64,000 bases of DNA from Notospermus geniculatus. Lineage: Eukaryota > Nemertea > Pilidiophora > Heteronemertea > Lineidae. Both the position numbers and the translations under genes were made by a program. The stretch is taken from positions 188,735-252,734 of the forward strand of contig NMRB01000321.1 of NCBI GenBank assembly GCA_002633025.1. Reading direction: 5' to 3'. Shown here in pieces: positions 22,051 to 32,764 of the stretch; the first letter of the stretch is position 1, and every line of letters starts with the position of its first letter. The notes below the pieces were generated by a model. That model worked only from the letters and a program-made list of their open reading frames with translations, ran no database searches and was not told where the DNA came from.

Positions 22051-22676
22051 TGTTGTGAAACTCCAGAATAAGCTCCGTTGACTAAGTGTTTTTGTCGCTG
22101 TATTTTTGTAGGAAAAGGAGCTCAGTGTAATGGACGAAAACCGAGCAAACAAGATGTAAAATATCATATGCTGGACAAAAGCGTTTTGAATTCATCTTCA
22201 GATGTAGCCAAGGACAGGAACCAGAGGGAGAGATAACACGGAGTAGCCGGTAGCTATGTACAGTTACAGGATAAATACGTTTAAAACCAAACAGGATAGT
22301 GGGATCTTGAAACAGCGTACAACATGGTCAACTTAAATGTCATAACTACACCCGGAGGACGTATCGTCGCAACTGTTCAAACAATGCCCACAGTAACCTT
22401 TCTTTATCAAACAATGGAGTAATGATATTCAAAATGTTCCAAAGAAGAAAACGATTATGAGAAGCATTTGTTGAGTTGCTGCGTTGGCGGTACTCTCTCT
22501 CATTCCGGATTTTACTTATAGACCTTACGAACAGTATTGCTGAAAGGTTTCTTTCGGCTTGGTTTATTCTTCATCCCACTGTATGACCAATAACAATATA
22601 AACGAGAGAGCAAACAGTTGCCTTTTTGAACGATTACTTCACGATTTCATGTTGGGTCAGGTAAATTACGTATCCA

Positions 22677-22993
22677 CACTACGCTCTGCTACCATGATCA
22701 CACTGCGCATACCATGATCAAACTACGCTCTACTACCATGATCACACCACGCTCTGCTACCATGCTCACTCTGCTACCATGCTCACACTACGCTCTGCTA
22801 CCATGATCAAACAACGTTCTACTACCATGCTCACACAACGCTCTACTCAGTACCATGATCACACTACGCTCTGCTACCATGATCACACTACGCTCTACTA
22901 CCAAGATCATACTTTAGCTCTGCTACATGTACCATGATCACACTACCACGGCTACCATGATCATATACTACATGTACACTCTGCTACCATGAA
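22677..22993 (+). repeat. Minisatellite of about 22 bp, array 1
   Basis: About 13-14 imperfect units of CTCTGCTACCATGATCACACTACG cut to about 22 bp, with variants (GCTCAC, CTACTACC, AACAACG). ACATGT is inserted at 22925-22930 (TGCT[ACATGT]ACCATG) and 22970-22975 (TACT[ACATGT]ACACTC). The same unit forms a second array at 61780-62224, 39 kb away. Confidence 0.9.
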
Positions 22994-23039
22994 TAGGCCT
23001 ACCAATGACATGCCTAAATACCGGCTGTCGTTTAATTAA

Positions 23040-23150
23040 AGGTCAAGTTTATATTCTGTCCAGTTCAGCTGACCGTACGGAAAATTCTATTGTTCGCTCA
23101 CCCGTTTACATTATTATTGGTCATACAGGAGCCAGACGAGTATAACAAAA
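23040..23150 (+). repeat. GCGAACAATAG-family repeat, single copy
   Basis: GTTTATATTCTGTCCAGTTC, AGCTGACCGTACGGAAAATT, CTATTGTTCGCTCACCCG, TTTACATTATTATTGGTC and a terminal GACGAGTATAAC. Confidence 0.75.
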
Positions 23151-23792
23151 AGCCTAAAGAAACTTCACATAATGTAAAGCAGTATCCTCACGAGTTGGGA
23201 CGCACCGATATAATCAGGACTTTGAACATCTTTTGCGTATGATGGCTATATCGTTCACTGCTTTTTCCGAAGACGAATCAGAGACGTCGATACGGCCGTT
23301 CTTGGTCCCTCTTCAATTATACCCAATCACATGCCCACTCGCAAAATCTCCCTACGCCACACGTGATCATGACCGACATAAATTACCACACGGCCGAGCC
23401 GCAATCTGAAAACCATGTGAGCCTGTAGGCTACAAGCTTAGAATGACAGATCTCCTTACTGATGAGATTCGACAAGATAGACAGCAGCAGCCCTGGTAGA
23501 AGGCACCAGGGGATTGGACGGCGGCCCGGTGGGCTCGGAACTCGTCAGCTATGGTCTATATTTAGGACTGAATTATGAATGGCACTATCGGATTCCACAG
23601 CACATACTGGTCAATATACATAAAACAAAAGACATTTACTGGGTGTGATTGGGTGTCTTTGGTTTTTGATTACCAGATATTAACCCTTTTTATTCAGATT
23701 GTATTTTTTAGTAAGTATCGGTGCTCTATTTCCCCCTCAGCGACGGCCTTGTTTAGTTGATTCTGACATTGCCCACCAATAACAATGCAAAC
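23151..23792. other. Non-coding stretch
   Basis: No supported gene or repeat family up to the 27-bp array. Confidence 0.35.
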
Positions 23793-23923
23793 GAAAGAGC
23801 GAACAATAGACTCTTTAACGAAAGAGCGAACAATAGACTCTTTAACGAAAGAGCGAACAATAGACTCTTTAACGAAAGAGCGAACAATAGACTCTTTAAC
23901 GAAAGAGCGAACAATAGACTCTT
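23793..23923 (+). repeat. 27-bp minisatellite, five units
   Basis: Four full units and a final 23 bases of GAAAGAGCGAACAATAG followed by ACTCTTTAAC, essentially identical to each other. The unit contains GAGCGAACAATAG, the core of the dispersed family, and AAAGAG/CTCTTT at its two ends can pair, so each unit is a small hairpin. Because 27 is a multiple of three, two frames stay open and give false nine-residue protein repeats. Confidence 0.95.
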
Positions 23924-24298
23924 CGGGAATATCTCCGAAATTCGATAGTCACGTTCTTATCAAAGCCTGAAGCGTTCCCCATTGATTACCTCTAGTGTTT
24001 CATGACTTGGTAGTGAAAACGCGAGTGCCAGTGCAATGGGGAACTAGAAGTGTAACATTTGCAGTTGTTCCCAGTCTACCAGTGCTCCCCTACAGTAGAC
24101 TGAAAGCTACATGTAAGTGGTGACTCGGTAATAGGGGACTTACCAATGACGTGTCAATTTTTCAAGCGTTTCTATTTTAATACCACTAGCATGATACCCA
24201 TGGCGAGCACATACGCACAGGATGCATGTGGTCAGAGGATGGCATAGGCCCTAAAGCCAAAGCCAGGTAAAAATATAATGGTACCATAGGCAGTAAGG

Positions 24299-24610
24299 GT
24301 GGCAAAAATCATGCTGAAGTCATGTAGAAAATCCCTGAATATTGTGGGTTTTAGTAGTCTTTCAGCGGAAAACCTTCGAAATCAAGCTATGAATCGCATG
24401 GCAGAAATCACCCCTGGATGGGTAGAGGTGGTACCGATTCTAGGATATTTGCCCCCTGGACATTCCTCCCCCTCCCGATATTTGCCTTTGGAATTTTGCC
24501 CGCCGGATATTTACCCTCGTAGGACATATTTGGCCCTAAGCACATGTGCCCCCAAACATCTACCCCGGGGGGGGGGGGGGCAGAAATCACGGGCACTTGT
24601 CCACCCATGC
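24299..24610 (+). mobile_element. C-rich GGACATT element, second copy
   Basis: Shares CCCTGAATATT, GGTTTTAGTA and TTTCAGCGGAAAA with the reverse complement of 7040-7130, then repeats ATTTGCCCCCTGGACATT, ATATTTGCC and ATATTTACCC, ending in CCCC and a run of 14 G. The homopolymer run is like the one that bounds the gap at 6211-6817. Confidence 0.7.
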
Positions 24611-25667
24611 AATGTAATGATGCGGCCATGAGACGATGGCCGAAGACAGGTGTAGGATGTTCTGCGGCTCACAGGGAATTGGTGACGACGGTTAGCCAGC
24701 GCAAAACAAAAAAAGGTGATAGCAAATGCGCCGCTCGATGAGTGCAGAAAAGCCATTGATTCTGCAAAGCTCGCATCACTTTCTGGCCAAAAAGTACGGC
24801 GAGGACACTCTCCAAATAATAACTAAACATTCCCAAACGTTGTAGTCTCTGGTCAATGCGTAGTTTATGAGATCCTGCGTGACAAAGACCCATGTTTGTT
24901 TGTTGACCTTACACATGCACACATTGCTACACTGTACACCTGTGTATGATACGATCAACTCCAGTTGGTACGGACGTATTGTAAAATGGAGTCCTTCCAT
25001 TATAATAAGATGTACGTACGTACATGTAGGGGAACACTGATCAACAACCTAAAAGTGCAAGCTAAGACAAACACATAGATTTGTGGGTGTGTATGCAGTA
25101 ACTAGGAATGGCCGTATAATTCAATAAAAATGTAAAAGACATAGGAAGCAGCTAGTTTATCAAGTAGATCTAAAGCAAAGCAAAAACCCAACATTATTTT
25201 TATCATTTACACGGTCAGTTCATACACATTGATTCTCCCGGGAGATGCAATGTTCCACATCCACTCATCATTGATTTTCTTACCAAATCTTGCTTCATTT
25301 GCAACTTGTAGCGGAGAGCAGTGTTTTATATACGTAGATAGATGGCCGCCCAGGGTCCAATGACCATCAATATCAACAGTGTTTGAAAGAAAGCAGGCGA
25401 TAAACCATGGGACAGATTTAACCATACAATGTATATGCTTTGTGTTTTTATGTAACGAAACCCACTTTCAAGTGCACAATTTTGATCTTTATACTATACA
25501 TCATGTGCAAGTGGGCAACAGCGAGAATTTCGCTATGTGGATTTGGTGGAGGGTAGTGGAAATATTGAACCAGGGTATGGTACTAATATTGTCACATGTG
25601 AAAGAAAACGTAGCGTAAGTGGTTCCATTATGTCACAGTTTACCTCACGGAAAGTGCTTTGTTCGCA
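24611..25667. other. Non-coding stretch
   Basis: No supported gene. The short frames found on both strands overlap each other and match nothing known to me. Confidence 0.35.
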
Positions 25668-25865
25668 GACTTAGACCTGATATTCTATACTCCATCCGAT
25701 TTAGCTACTCGTACGGAAAATGTTTATTGTTCACTTTCAAGTTTACATTTTAAGCCTAGTTATACCAAAAATAGATTGTCTATTTTTGGTTATTCTCTAT
25801 CCGATTCAGCCAACTGCAGTTTGCTCTCCCGTTAACACTTTTATTGGTTGTATCACGCATGACGT
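25668..25865 (+). repeat. GCGAACAATAG-family repeat, two worn units
   Basis: CTCCATCCGATTTAGC, GTACGGAAAATGTTTATTG, GTTTACATTTT, then a short hairpin AAAAATAGA/TCTATTTTT at about 25769-25787, then CTATCCGATTCAGCC, TTGCTCTCCCG and TTATTGGTTG. Confidence 0.7.
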
Positions 25866-26186
25866 TTTGGGGTCCAAATAAAGTGCTTAACAGGTGTAAA
25901 GGGAAAGAATGTCCCCAGGAAAAACTGTCACAGCAACAAAAGATCCTATTGTTACATTCTAATCTCTGGGGATTGGTTTTCTATAGTCATGCCGCTTATT
26001 CCGTCATTTAACAATAGAAGTGGACACTTTTTACAGGGGGACGGACACTGTGTACCGTTACACCGGCTACAAGCAAAGGTTGGTGGGTTGGAATCCAACT
26101 TGGCCGACATCCAAAGAGACGTCTGGTCTGTGATTAACCTGGTACTACATGTATGACATAACAGTTAGGTGCATGTGGCAGTCTAT

Positions 26187-26304
26187 GGGCCGTATTCTAG
26201 AAACTTCCCTAACTCTAAGGTTAAGCTTTAGCTATTGTTTGCAGGGTAGAATACAAAAGCTTTAAGTGGACCTTAGAGTTAAGGAGGCTTCTAGAATACG
26301 GGCC
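26187..26304. mobile_element. 118-bp MITE, GGCCGTATTCTAGAA ends
   Basis: Ends GGGCCGTATTCTAGAA and TTCTAGAATACGGGCC, with further pairing of CCTAACTCTAAGGTTAAGC against CCTTAGAGTTAAGG. Same general design as the GGCCATATTCACGAA element at 41343-41457 and the GGCCCCGTATTCATAA element at 34276-34384. Confidence 0.85.
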
Positions 26305-27010
26305 AATGGTCGACCTATCGTAACCAATACATTTGGCCGTCGCTTGACTTCAAATAGTTTAACGATTACAGAATACAAGCATTAGTAGAAAGTTTAGAGG
26401 CTCAGTAAAAAACAAGTGTTACCATCGCAAAAACACCAACAGCACACAGATTTCTGATACCAGCATTCATGGTTGAAAACACATCGCTCGTGAGTAGCCG
26501 CTAAAATCGTTTATATGCGGAAATCAGATCAATACAGATGGGACGATCAATGATGGACCTGTCAATCACTCTTTGGTTCGTCACTTAGAGGATAATCTAA
26601 TTAGATCATGTGATCAATCATGAGGGGAAGGCGGTGATTGACGGAAAAACAGACCCGGTTAAGTGTGCAATGTGATACGTCAACGATGTATACAGAAATC
26701 TGATACCGAGAACACTTTAACTACTTTCGGGGTCGTCGAAGCAGAAATAAGATCAGACGTGTCGTCATTCGTTTGGTTGTTTTTTCTTACGAATGCAGAG
26801 GGAATTATCAGATTTTCCGCCGTGCACCATAACGTGACCCAGTGAACCCCCAAAGTACATGTACATGTAGACTTGTACAATTTTCCCCCAACCCTAAGAT
26901 AACGGAGTGATTATTTGACCTATACATGCGTGCCACAGTTCCAGGGGCGCATCGTTCTAAAAAGAAGCTAATCTCAGATCGGTATTTCAACCCGAACAGA
27001 ATAAGGCGTT
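26305..27010. other. Non-coding stretch
   Basis: No supported gene. A tandem TACATGTACATGTA lies at about 26855-26868. Confidence 0.35.
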
Positions 27011-27286
27011 GGCCACACTCTACCTGGTACAGCAGCTCATACAGCAAATGCTATTGTTCGCTGTCCTGTTTACATTGTTATTGGTCACACAGTTCTATTG
27101 TTCACTCTCTCGTTTACACTGTTAGGCCTGGTTTATACTCGATCCGATTCAACAAATCGTACGGAAAATGTTATTGTTCTCTCGTCTACATTGTCAGGCC
27201 ATGTCCATACTCTCCGATTCAGCTCACGGCACAGAAAAGCAATTGTTCTCCCGTTAGCAATAGGCGAATCAGTTGAAGAATAAACT
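27011..27286 (+). repeat. GCGAACAATAG-family repeat, three or four tandem fragments
   Basis: Fragments in a row: ATGCTATTGTTCGCTGTCC with GTTTACATTGTTATTGGTC; TCTATTGTTCACTCTC with GTTTACACTG; GGCCTGGTTTATACTCGATC with GTACGGAAAATGTTATTG; and CATACTCTCCGATTCAGC with GCAATTGTTCTCCCG. It ends GAATAAAC. Confidence 0.8.
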
Positions 27287-28739
27287 TCAGAAAAAGCTAG
27301 CAAGCTGTGACAAAATCGATACAGTCTAAAGTGGAAATGACTCTTTTATTGAGTTCGGATGTTGACTAATTTGAAATATGTCGATTATTGATTACTTATA
27401 AATAGATTTAGGAGGAAAAAGTAAGGTTAACCACAGTTATAGCTTGGTAAATTTCCGCCTGTTCCTGTTTGGATATGACGGGCATTTTTATCGACAAGCA
27501 AACAAAATGAACGACATTGCCTTCAAGGAGGGAAAATCCCGCGGGATTCCTCAAATAACTACGGGTATATGGATTTGGAGTAGGTAATGTACTCACTGTA
27601 ATGTACAATATAATGTACTGTAATGTAATGTAGAGTGTGTTGTACTGTAATGTACTGCACACTGTAAAGTACTGTGCTGTACAATATAACGAACTATGAA
27701 TGTAAGATGTTTTCTATTACCGGTATTATTTTTGTATTTTTGTACAATGTTACGAACTGTTATGTAAGAATGATTTTGCTGTTATTATTTTTGACAGCTG
27801 TTCCACAGGTAGTGAAATGATACTCACGTGGTTAATTCAGAAAAAAAATGTACCCTGCCAGGACCAACGAACAGAAGACGATGAGCCTATCAAAAACAAA
27901 CCAGGTGCCTCAAAAAGCAAAGAAATGTTATGCGAACAATGAGCGTAATTGTTGTTCCCATTAAAAAGAAATGACATAAGTTTCTTATCCCTACCTCACG
28001 ATGTCGTTGTCAAAAATTGAAAACATAATGACAAACTGAGTAGCATCAACTCATGTGACCATTCAAATGCCGAAGCAAAAGAAACGGGGGTTTTGATTGG
28101 CTAATTTACCATCGAGCACGACAGAGACGTCGTCCATTCATTAAAACACAACACGCAACCAAATTCCTATTGATGGTAGATTAACTGAAGACTTAGGTAC
28201 AGATAATGGTTTCGCAGCAAAAACCCAAACTTTCCCATTATCCACTCTTCCGGTCCATTGTATAATCCCTGGTATCGGTTTACGGAGCTTCTGCAAATAT
28301 CGTCGTATTTTCCCAGACGCGACCTCACGCTACCGCGAGCATCAATTTTCAATGTTTTTCGCCACAATATTACACTGATACACCATTCAAGTATTAGCAG
28401 TGATCCATGTAATTAACGGATAACACGACAGTTCCCGGAAGACATACAAGGTACGGTACATGCAAGGGGTACCGACTAAAAAACAGGCATGACAGGTTTT
28501 TCCACCCAATAGTACAATTTACATGTCCATCATGGAGTGGTATTGGTATGAATAAAACCCAGTGATTGATTTTACGTCAGTTTGGTACAGGGCCATCCAA
28601 CGCATTTTTATAACAGAAATAAACATTTACTAGTTTTTGCTCTCACTAGATGAACATGCACTGTTGGTATGAAACGGTGGTCAACCAGCATTTATACATC
28701 TCAGTTTATTCTGACAGACAAGACAGACTCATCCGAGTC
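27287..28739. other. Non-coding stretch with ATGTACTGTA tract
   Basis: No supported gene. Positions 27585-27690 are a low-complexity tract of TGTAATGTAC, TGTACTGTAATG and similar 10-base words. Confidence 0.4.
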
Positions 28740-28836
28740 TGTCTTCGTGCGAACAATAACAATATAAACATGAGAGCGAACAATAGCATTTTCCGTACAA
28801 TCACGTCAGCTGAATCAGATAGAGTTATGAACAGGT
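28740..28836 (-). repeat. GCGAACAATAG-family repeat, single copy
   Basis: GTGCGAACAATAACAATATA, AACATGAGAGCGAACAATAG, CATTTTCCGTACAATC, CAGCTGAATCAGATAGAG. Runs directly into the next repeat. Confidence 0.8.
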
Positions 28837-28980
28837 GTGACAGGAATCAACGTCCTAGGAATGCAAGTCCGCCAAACAATAGCCCGCTATTGTAAGGTTA
28901 TATTCGAATGGTCATGGTCTGCATAGCCATCCATTCTAATCCCTCGCTGAACAATAAGACCGGACTTTGATCCCTACCAC
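28832..28980 (+). repeat. Dispersed repeat, block A, locus 1
   Basis: ACAGGTGTGACAGGAATC, CCTAGGAATGCAAGTCCGCC, GGTCATGGTCTGCATAGCC, CTAATCCCTCGCTGAACAAT and GACCGGACTTTGATCC. Matches 34129-34275. Here block A precedes block B (29065-29226); at locus 2 the order is reversed. Confidence 0.85.
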
Positions 28981-29064
28981 ACCTGGTCGAAGAAGCTTGG
29001 TTTATGTAATGTACATGTTCTTTTATCCGATTATGCGAAAAACGACCAAGAACAATCTAAACAG

Positions 29065-29226
29065 GGCACCCAACAAATACAGTTTCCCCATGTGGCCAGC
29101 TAGGATAGGATAGTAACGAATGGACTGCGATCTCCTGACAAGATAAACCACGCCAAAACGACAGGACACTCCAGCCACTCTTTGTGGTCATCATTCGGCC
29201 TGGCCATTTTGATTCCTGTCACACTT
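29065..29226 (+). repeat. Dispersed repeat, block B, locus 1
   Basis: About 93% identical to 33980-34135: ACCCAACAAATACAG, TTTCCCCATGTGG, GATAGTAACGAATGG, CGATCTCCTGACAAGATAAA and TTTGTGGTCATCATTCGGCC. Non-coding. Confidence 0.85.
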
Positions 29227-29590
29227 GTTCCGGACACCAATTATAAGCACGTCGCATATCAGAACTTTTTTCAAAGAGTGCCTCAGAGAAAATCAACGGT
29301 CTGTAGACGATTTTCCACCGTGTTACATACACTGATGAGTGCAGCTGACGTGTTGGACATTTTCCCTTTCTCGCAGTCATCTAAGAGCAAAAGGGTCAAA
29401 ATTCGTGTCCGAGCCAGCTGGGCGCGATGAATACGTTCACATGCTTCAAGACAGGCAGACAACGTCCGCCATGTCATGATATTTTGGCACGTCTCTGACA
29501 CGAAGCCCTCTACACTCTCTTTTTTTCAATCATTATTGCCATTCGTCTGAGAGCTTTTTCTCATCCAGACAACTCTTTCATTAGTCTCAG

Positions 29591-29909
29591 CTTAAAGGTG
29601 CTCTAGTTCGAATTGTAAACATTACGGTTTGTTTATTTACATGGTTGATTATAATAGTTATTTTTCCTCGGACAGGTGGCAGCACCGTGTATACCAAAAA
29701 CATTAATCTTATCTATTTTTATACCTACATGTATCTTCAATTGATAGATATTCTTGTAACTGAAATATATTTATGATTTTACGCTCAAAAACAAACAGAA
29801 AGTTGTGAAAGGCGAGATTTAATTCGATTTTATCTGATTTGTTAGTACCATAAATTGACAATAGGTGGCACACCGTAATGTACACAATTGGAACTAGAGC
29901 ACCTTTAAG
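29591..29909. mobile_element. TTAA-flanked MITE, AGGTGCTCTAGTTC ends
   Basis: A 319-bp element with terminal inverted repeats of about 40 bp: CTTAAAGGTGCTCTAGTTC continuing AATTGTAAACATTACGGT on the left, and the reverse complement with few changes on the right. TTAA stands at both boundaries. The interior is AT-rich and non-coding; the frames across it, on the minus strand, read from the inverted ends. Confidence 0.88.
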
Positions 29910-30922
29910 TCGTAAGGAAACCAACAGTTGTGAGTTCTCGCAGCGCCCAGTTAGGCCAACGACTTCGCTATCTATTGTTCGGGTATATTCAGACAATAGA
30001 AAATCGTAACCTGAAAATGTTGTCGTCGGTCTAACCTGAGGATTTCGAAAACTCGCCAATAATGCCGAATTGCCCATCAATAACCAACTCAGACGAGAAA
30101 ACTAAAATCTCACGTGGCGCGGCGCCTTTTCCTACCCCAAAATCGTTGACTGATTCATATCTGTTTGGAAAACAGCAGGAGGGGTAAGTACATTTGTTTA
30201 ATATTTTACAAATCTATTTTGCCGAAATGGCTCAAAACAAACAGACATTCACTGGAGAGGGATTGTCCTTAACGACACTGTGTGTCACAAACAGATCAAT
30301 CTTCCTACCAATGCATAAAACATTCCGCATCCAATAGCCCCTAGGGCGGCGAAATCCTTATTCAAATGGACAGCTTTGTTTGCTGAGAAAGTTTGTCAAT
30401 ATCATCAATATAGACACAACAACTGAGAAAGACGTGGTGATCGAAAAGATATCGATACTGCAAATCACATTTGATACATATTTGTTTCAATAGGACATAT
30501 AGACATAAAGTTCACCATCTCGGAATGTATTGGTAATCAGACTTCTTTTCCCGACAGACATGATCATTGGAAAATAAAGATACCCCAGGTTAGTCGATGT
30601 GGGGATTCGACAACGCATGGTTTATATTTCGATTCAGCTGCCCATTCACTAGTAACAAGTTCCTTCCCTATGTTTATGACCCTTGGCAAGATACTGGCAT
30701 CAACAAATTTATTCTCCAGTGTCTGCATCATAATGATATTGATATATCAAATTTGATATTTTGACATATTGGGAGATCTGCCACAGTAAGTGACTTGAAA
30801 CTGGTATCACAACATCACAGCTCATCCACGGATATTATTGCAACTGAAATTTTCAGTTTGCACCTGCTCGGTCGCATGATATTTGCTGATATCGTGGTGA
30901 GATTTGATATTCAAATTTGATA
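29910..30922. other. Non-coding stretch
   Basis: No supported gene or repeat family. AT-rich, with several ATTTGATAT words at 30735-30915. Confidence 0.35.
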
Positions 30923-31471
30923 ACATGACATAAGTCAGAATCTGGTGATGGTAGAAACCTAAAACCTTCACATACACCTATAGGTTATCAAGGATGAGCT
31001 TTCAGATTACGCAATGACCTTGAAGGTCAGAGGTCAAGGTCAAGGTCAAACATTTCTAAAGTGCAAATCTGCTCAGAATTTCAGGAGAAAACTAATTAGA
31101 AGCCGCAATTAACCATATCCTATAACTTAATCAGGGATGCCTGTTCCACTTACGCAATAATTCTCAAGGTCAGAGGTCAAGGTCACAGCCAACCATCACA
31201 AATAACATGAGATAGAACCTAGTGATGGTGGAAGCCTAAAACCTTCACCTACACCTAGGTTATCAAGGATGAGCTTTCAGATTACGCAATGACCTTGAAG
31301 GTCAGCGGTCAAGGTCAAGGTTTCAAACTGTTCTAAAGTGCAAATCTGCTCAGAATTTCAGGAGAAAACTAATTAGAAGCCCGAATTAACCATCTCCTAT
31401 AAGTTTAATCAAGGATGCCTGTTCCAGTTACGCAATACTTCTCAAGGTCAGAGGTCAGGGTCACAGATAAC
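30923..31471 (+). repeat. Tandem dimer (about 280 bp) rich in AGGTCA half-sites
   Basis: Two head-to-tail units (30923-31203 and 31204-31471) sharing GGTTATCAAGGATGAGCTTT, CAGATTACGCAATGACCTTG, GTGCAAATCTGCTCAGAATT and GGATGCCTGTTCCA. Unit 1 carries TGACCT at 31015-31020 and AGGTCA at 31024, 31031, 31037 and 31043, and again at 31167, 31174 and 31180. The spacing gives direct repeats with 1-base and 0-base spacers and an everted pair. AGGTCA is the standard nuclear-receptor half-site and TCAAGGTCA the extended site of ERR/SF-1-type receptors. No regulatory role is shown. Confidence 0.85.
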
Positions 31472-31652
31472 TAGCTCTAGAGTAGTCAACTTCTCATCGG
31501 AAACCATTGACATCGCTCCGATGTCCTTCTCTTGTTTACATTGTTATTGTTCGATGAAAAATTAGATGGTGTGGTAATTTTGTGGCCTATTGTCCTGATT
31601 ATGCCTTTACAGCATGTATTGTCAAATGAGGCTAATTGTTGAAGATATTGCA

Positions 31653-31865
31653 TTAAAGGAGCACGGTATTGCCACTTTTTCTCGACAGCCGGCGCCACCG
31701 CGCCACTCTCCAGCCCAGGGACTAACTACGTTGTCGGCGAATTGACCCGATTTACTACGTACATTTTGTAATGCATTTTTGTAGTTCGTCTTACTGCCGC
31801 TAGGTGGCTCCCTCTACGTCGGCAGTCAAATAAGGCATTTGAGATCCAAAACTGTGCTCCTTTAA
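31653..31865. mobile_element. TTAA-flanked MITE, AGGAGCAC ends, with CTCF-like motif
   Basis: TTAA at 31653-31656 and 31862-31865 bound a 205-bp element with short inverted ends AGGAGCACGGTATTG and CAAAACTGTGCTCCT. Inside, CCGCTAGGTGGCTC (31797-31810) matches 12 of 14 positions of the CTCF core consensus. Single copy in this window. Confidence 0.7.
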
Positions 31866-31886
31866 ATCCACACTGGCCAATACCAC

Positions 31887-31988
31887 GTACAATGGGTGAT
31901 TTCAAATTTGGTGTTAACACGGTGTTTACAATGCTTTAATGCATTGTAAACACCGTGTTAACACCAACTTTGAAATCACCCAATGTAC
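31887..31988. mobile_element. Near-perfect 100-bp palindrome flanked by GTAC
   Basis: ATGGGTGATTTCAAATTTGG, TGTTAACACGGTGTTTACAA and TGC pair with the matching arm ending TTTGAAATCACCCAAT, with a loop of only a few bases. GTAC lies on both sides. One mismatch seen (ATTTGG against CCAACT). A minimal MITE or hairpin insertion. Confidence 0.85.
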
Positions 31989-32495
31989 CTTACTCAGAGA
32001 ATTTCGACGAAGGACAAAACTGTGACTACCTCAACACGCAACTGGAAATCGCAAAACAATAATTAGGCTCACAGATCGTGCACAACCATAAGATACTGCA
32101 CCTTACTCTGGCGTCTCGTGAGCAAAGTTCATCTGAAGTAGCGCAAATTCCTGTGGATTCAGCCACCAAACATCAAGTAATGAGAGAAAAAGAATTCAAT
32201 ACAGTGCATTACCGCTGCAATCTCGGTACGGAGCACGAAGTGTCACTCGGTATATCGATAGAGTTCAACCGAGAAAAATGATCGAACGCTTTCGTGTCGC
32301 AATTCTGTATTCTAGGTGCAGAATACGTGATGTTATCGGGTGCAAAGTGGCAAGAGGGACACGGAGGATTCAGTGTTGGTGAAGGGGAAGATTGGATATT
32401 ATTGCACACTTTTTGAACCTGGTACATCGTACCAGGTGGAGGTGAAAAGCCGACTGATAGCTGAGGATGCCATGCATGAGTTTCGCTGTAGAGAG

Positions 32496-32652
32496 TAAAG
32501 CCGCCCATACACGTTCAATATTATTGCACAATATGAGGACCAAAATGGGCAATATTATTGCCAATCTTTCTTCCATCATCATGCCAGAAGCACACGCCCC
32601 TATTTTGGACCGCATTTTGTGCAATAATATTGATCGTGTATGGCTCGCTTAA
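32496..32652. mobile_element. 157-bp MITE, CAATATTATTGCACA arms, copy 1
   Basis: Ends TAAAGCCGCCCATACACG and the reverse complement of TTAAGCGAGCCATACACG; both arms continue with TCAATATTATTGCACA. The centre (CCAATCTTTCTTCCATCAT, GCCAGAAGCACA) is shared in opposite orientation with 40668-40868. Confidence 0.85.
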
Positions 32653-32764
32653 GACCTGTTGTAGCCTATACCCTCTCGAGCCTTGGCAGGAGATGTTTTT
32701 CCTCTCCTGGGAACGGCACAATCATTTTTGGGCACCCTGCAAGTCTGATGGAGTGAGCGAGCTT

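Noticed and set aside
22677-22993. Regularly spaced repeats that might suggest a CRISPR array
   Set aside because: Units of about 22 bp run head to tail with no unique spacers; it is a minisatellite, with a second array at 61780.
23757-23970. Protein with nine-residue repeats (NERANNRLF / TKERTIDSL)
   Set aside because: By-product of a 27-bp minisatellite open in two frames at once.
27585-27690. ATGTACTGTA tract as a regulatory site cluster
   Set aside because: Low-complexity tandem words; no reason to assign a function.
32078-32281. 67-residue frame considered as an exon
   Set aside because: No domain recognised, no convincing splice sites, and flanking sequence is full of stops.
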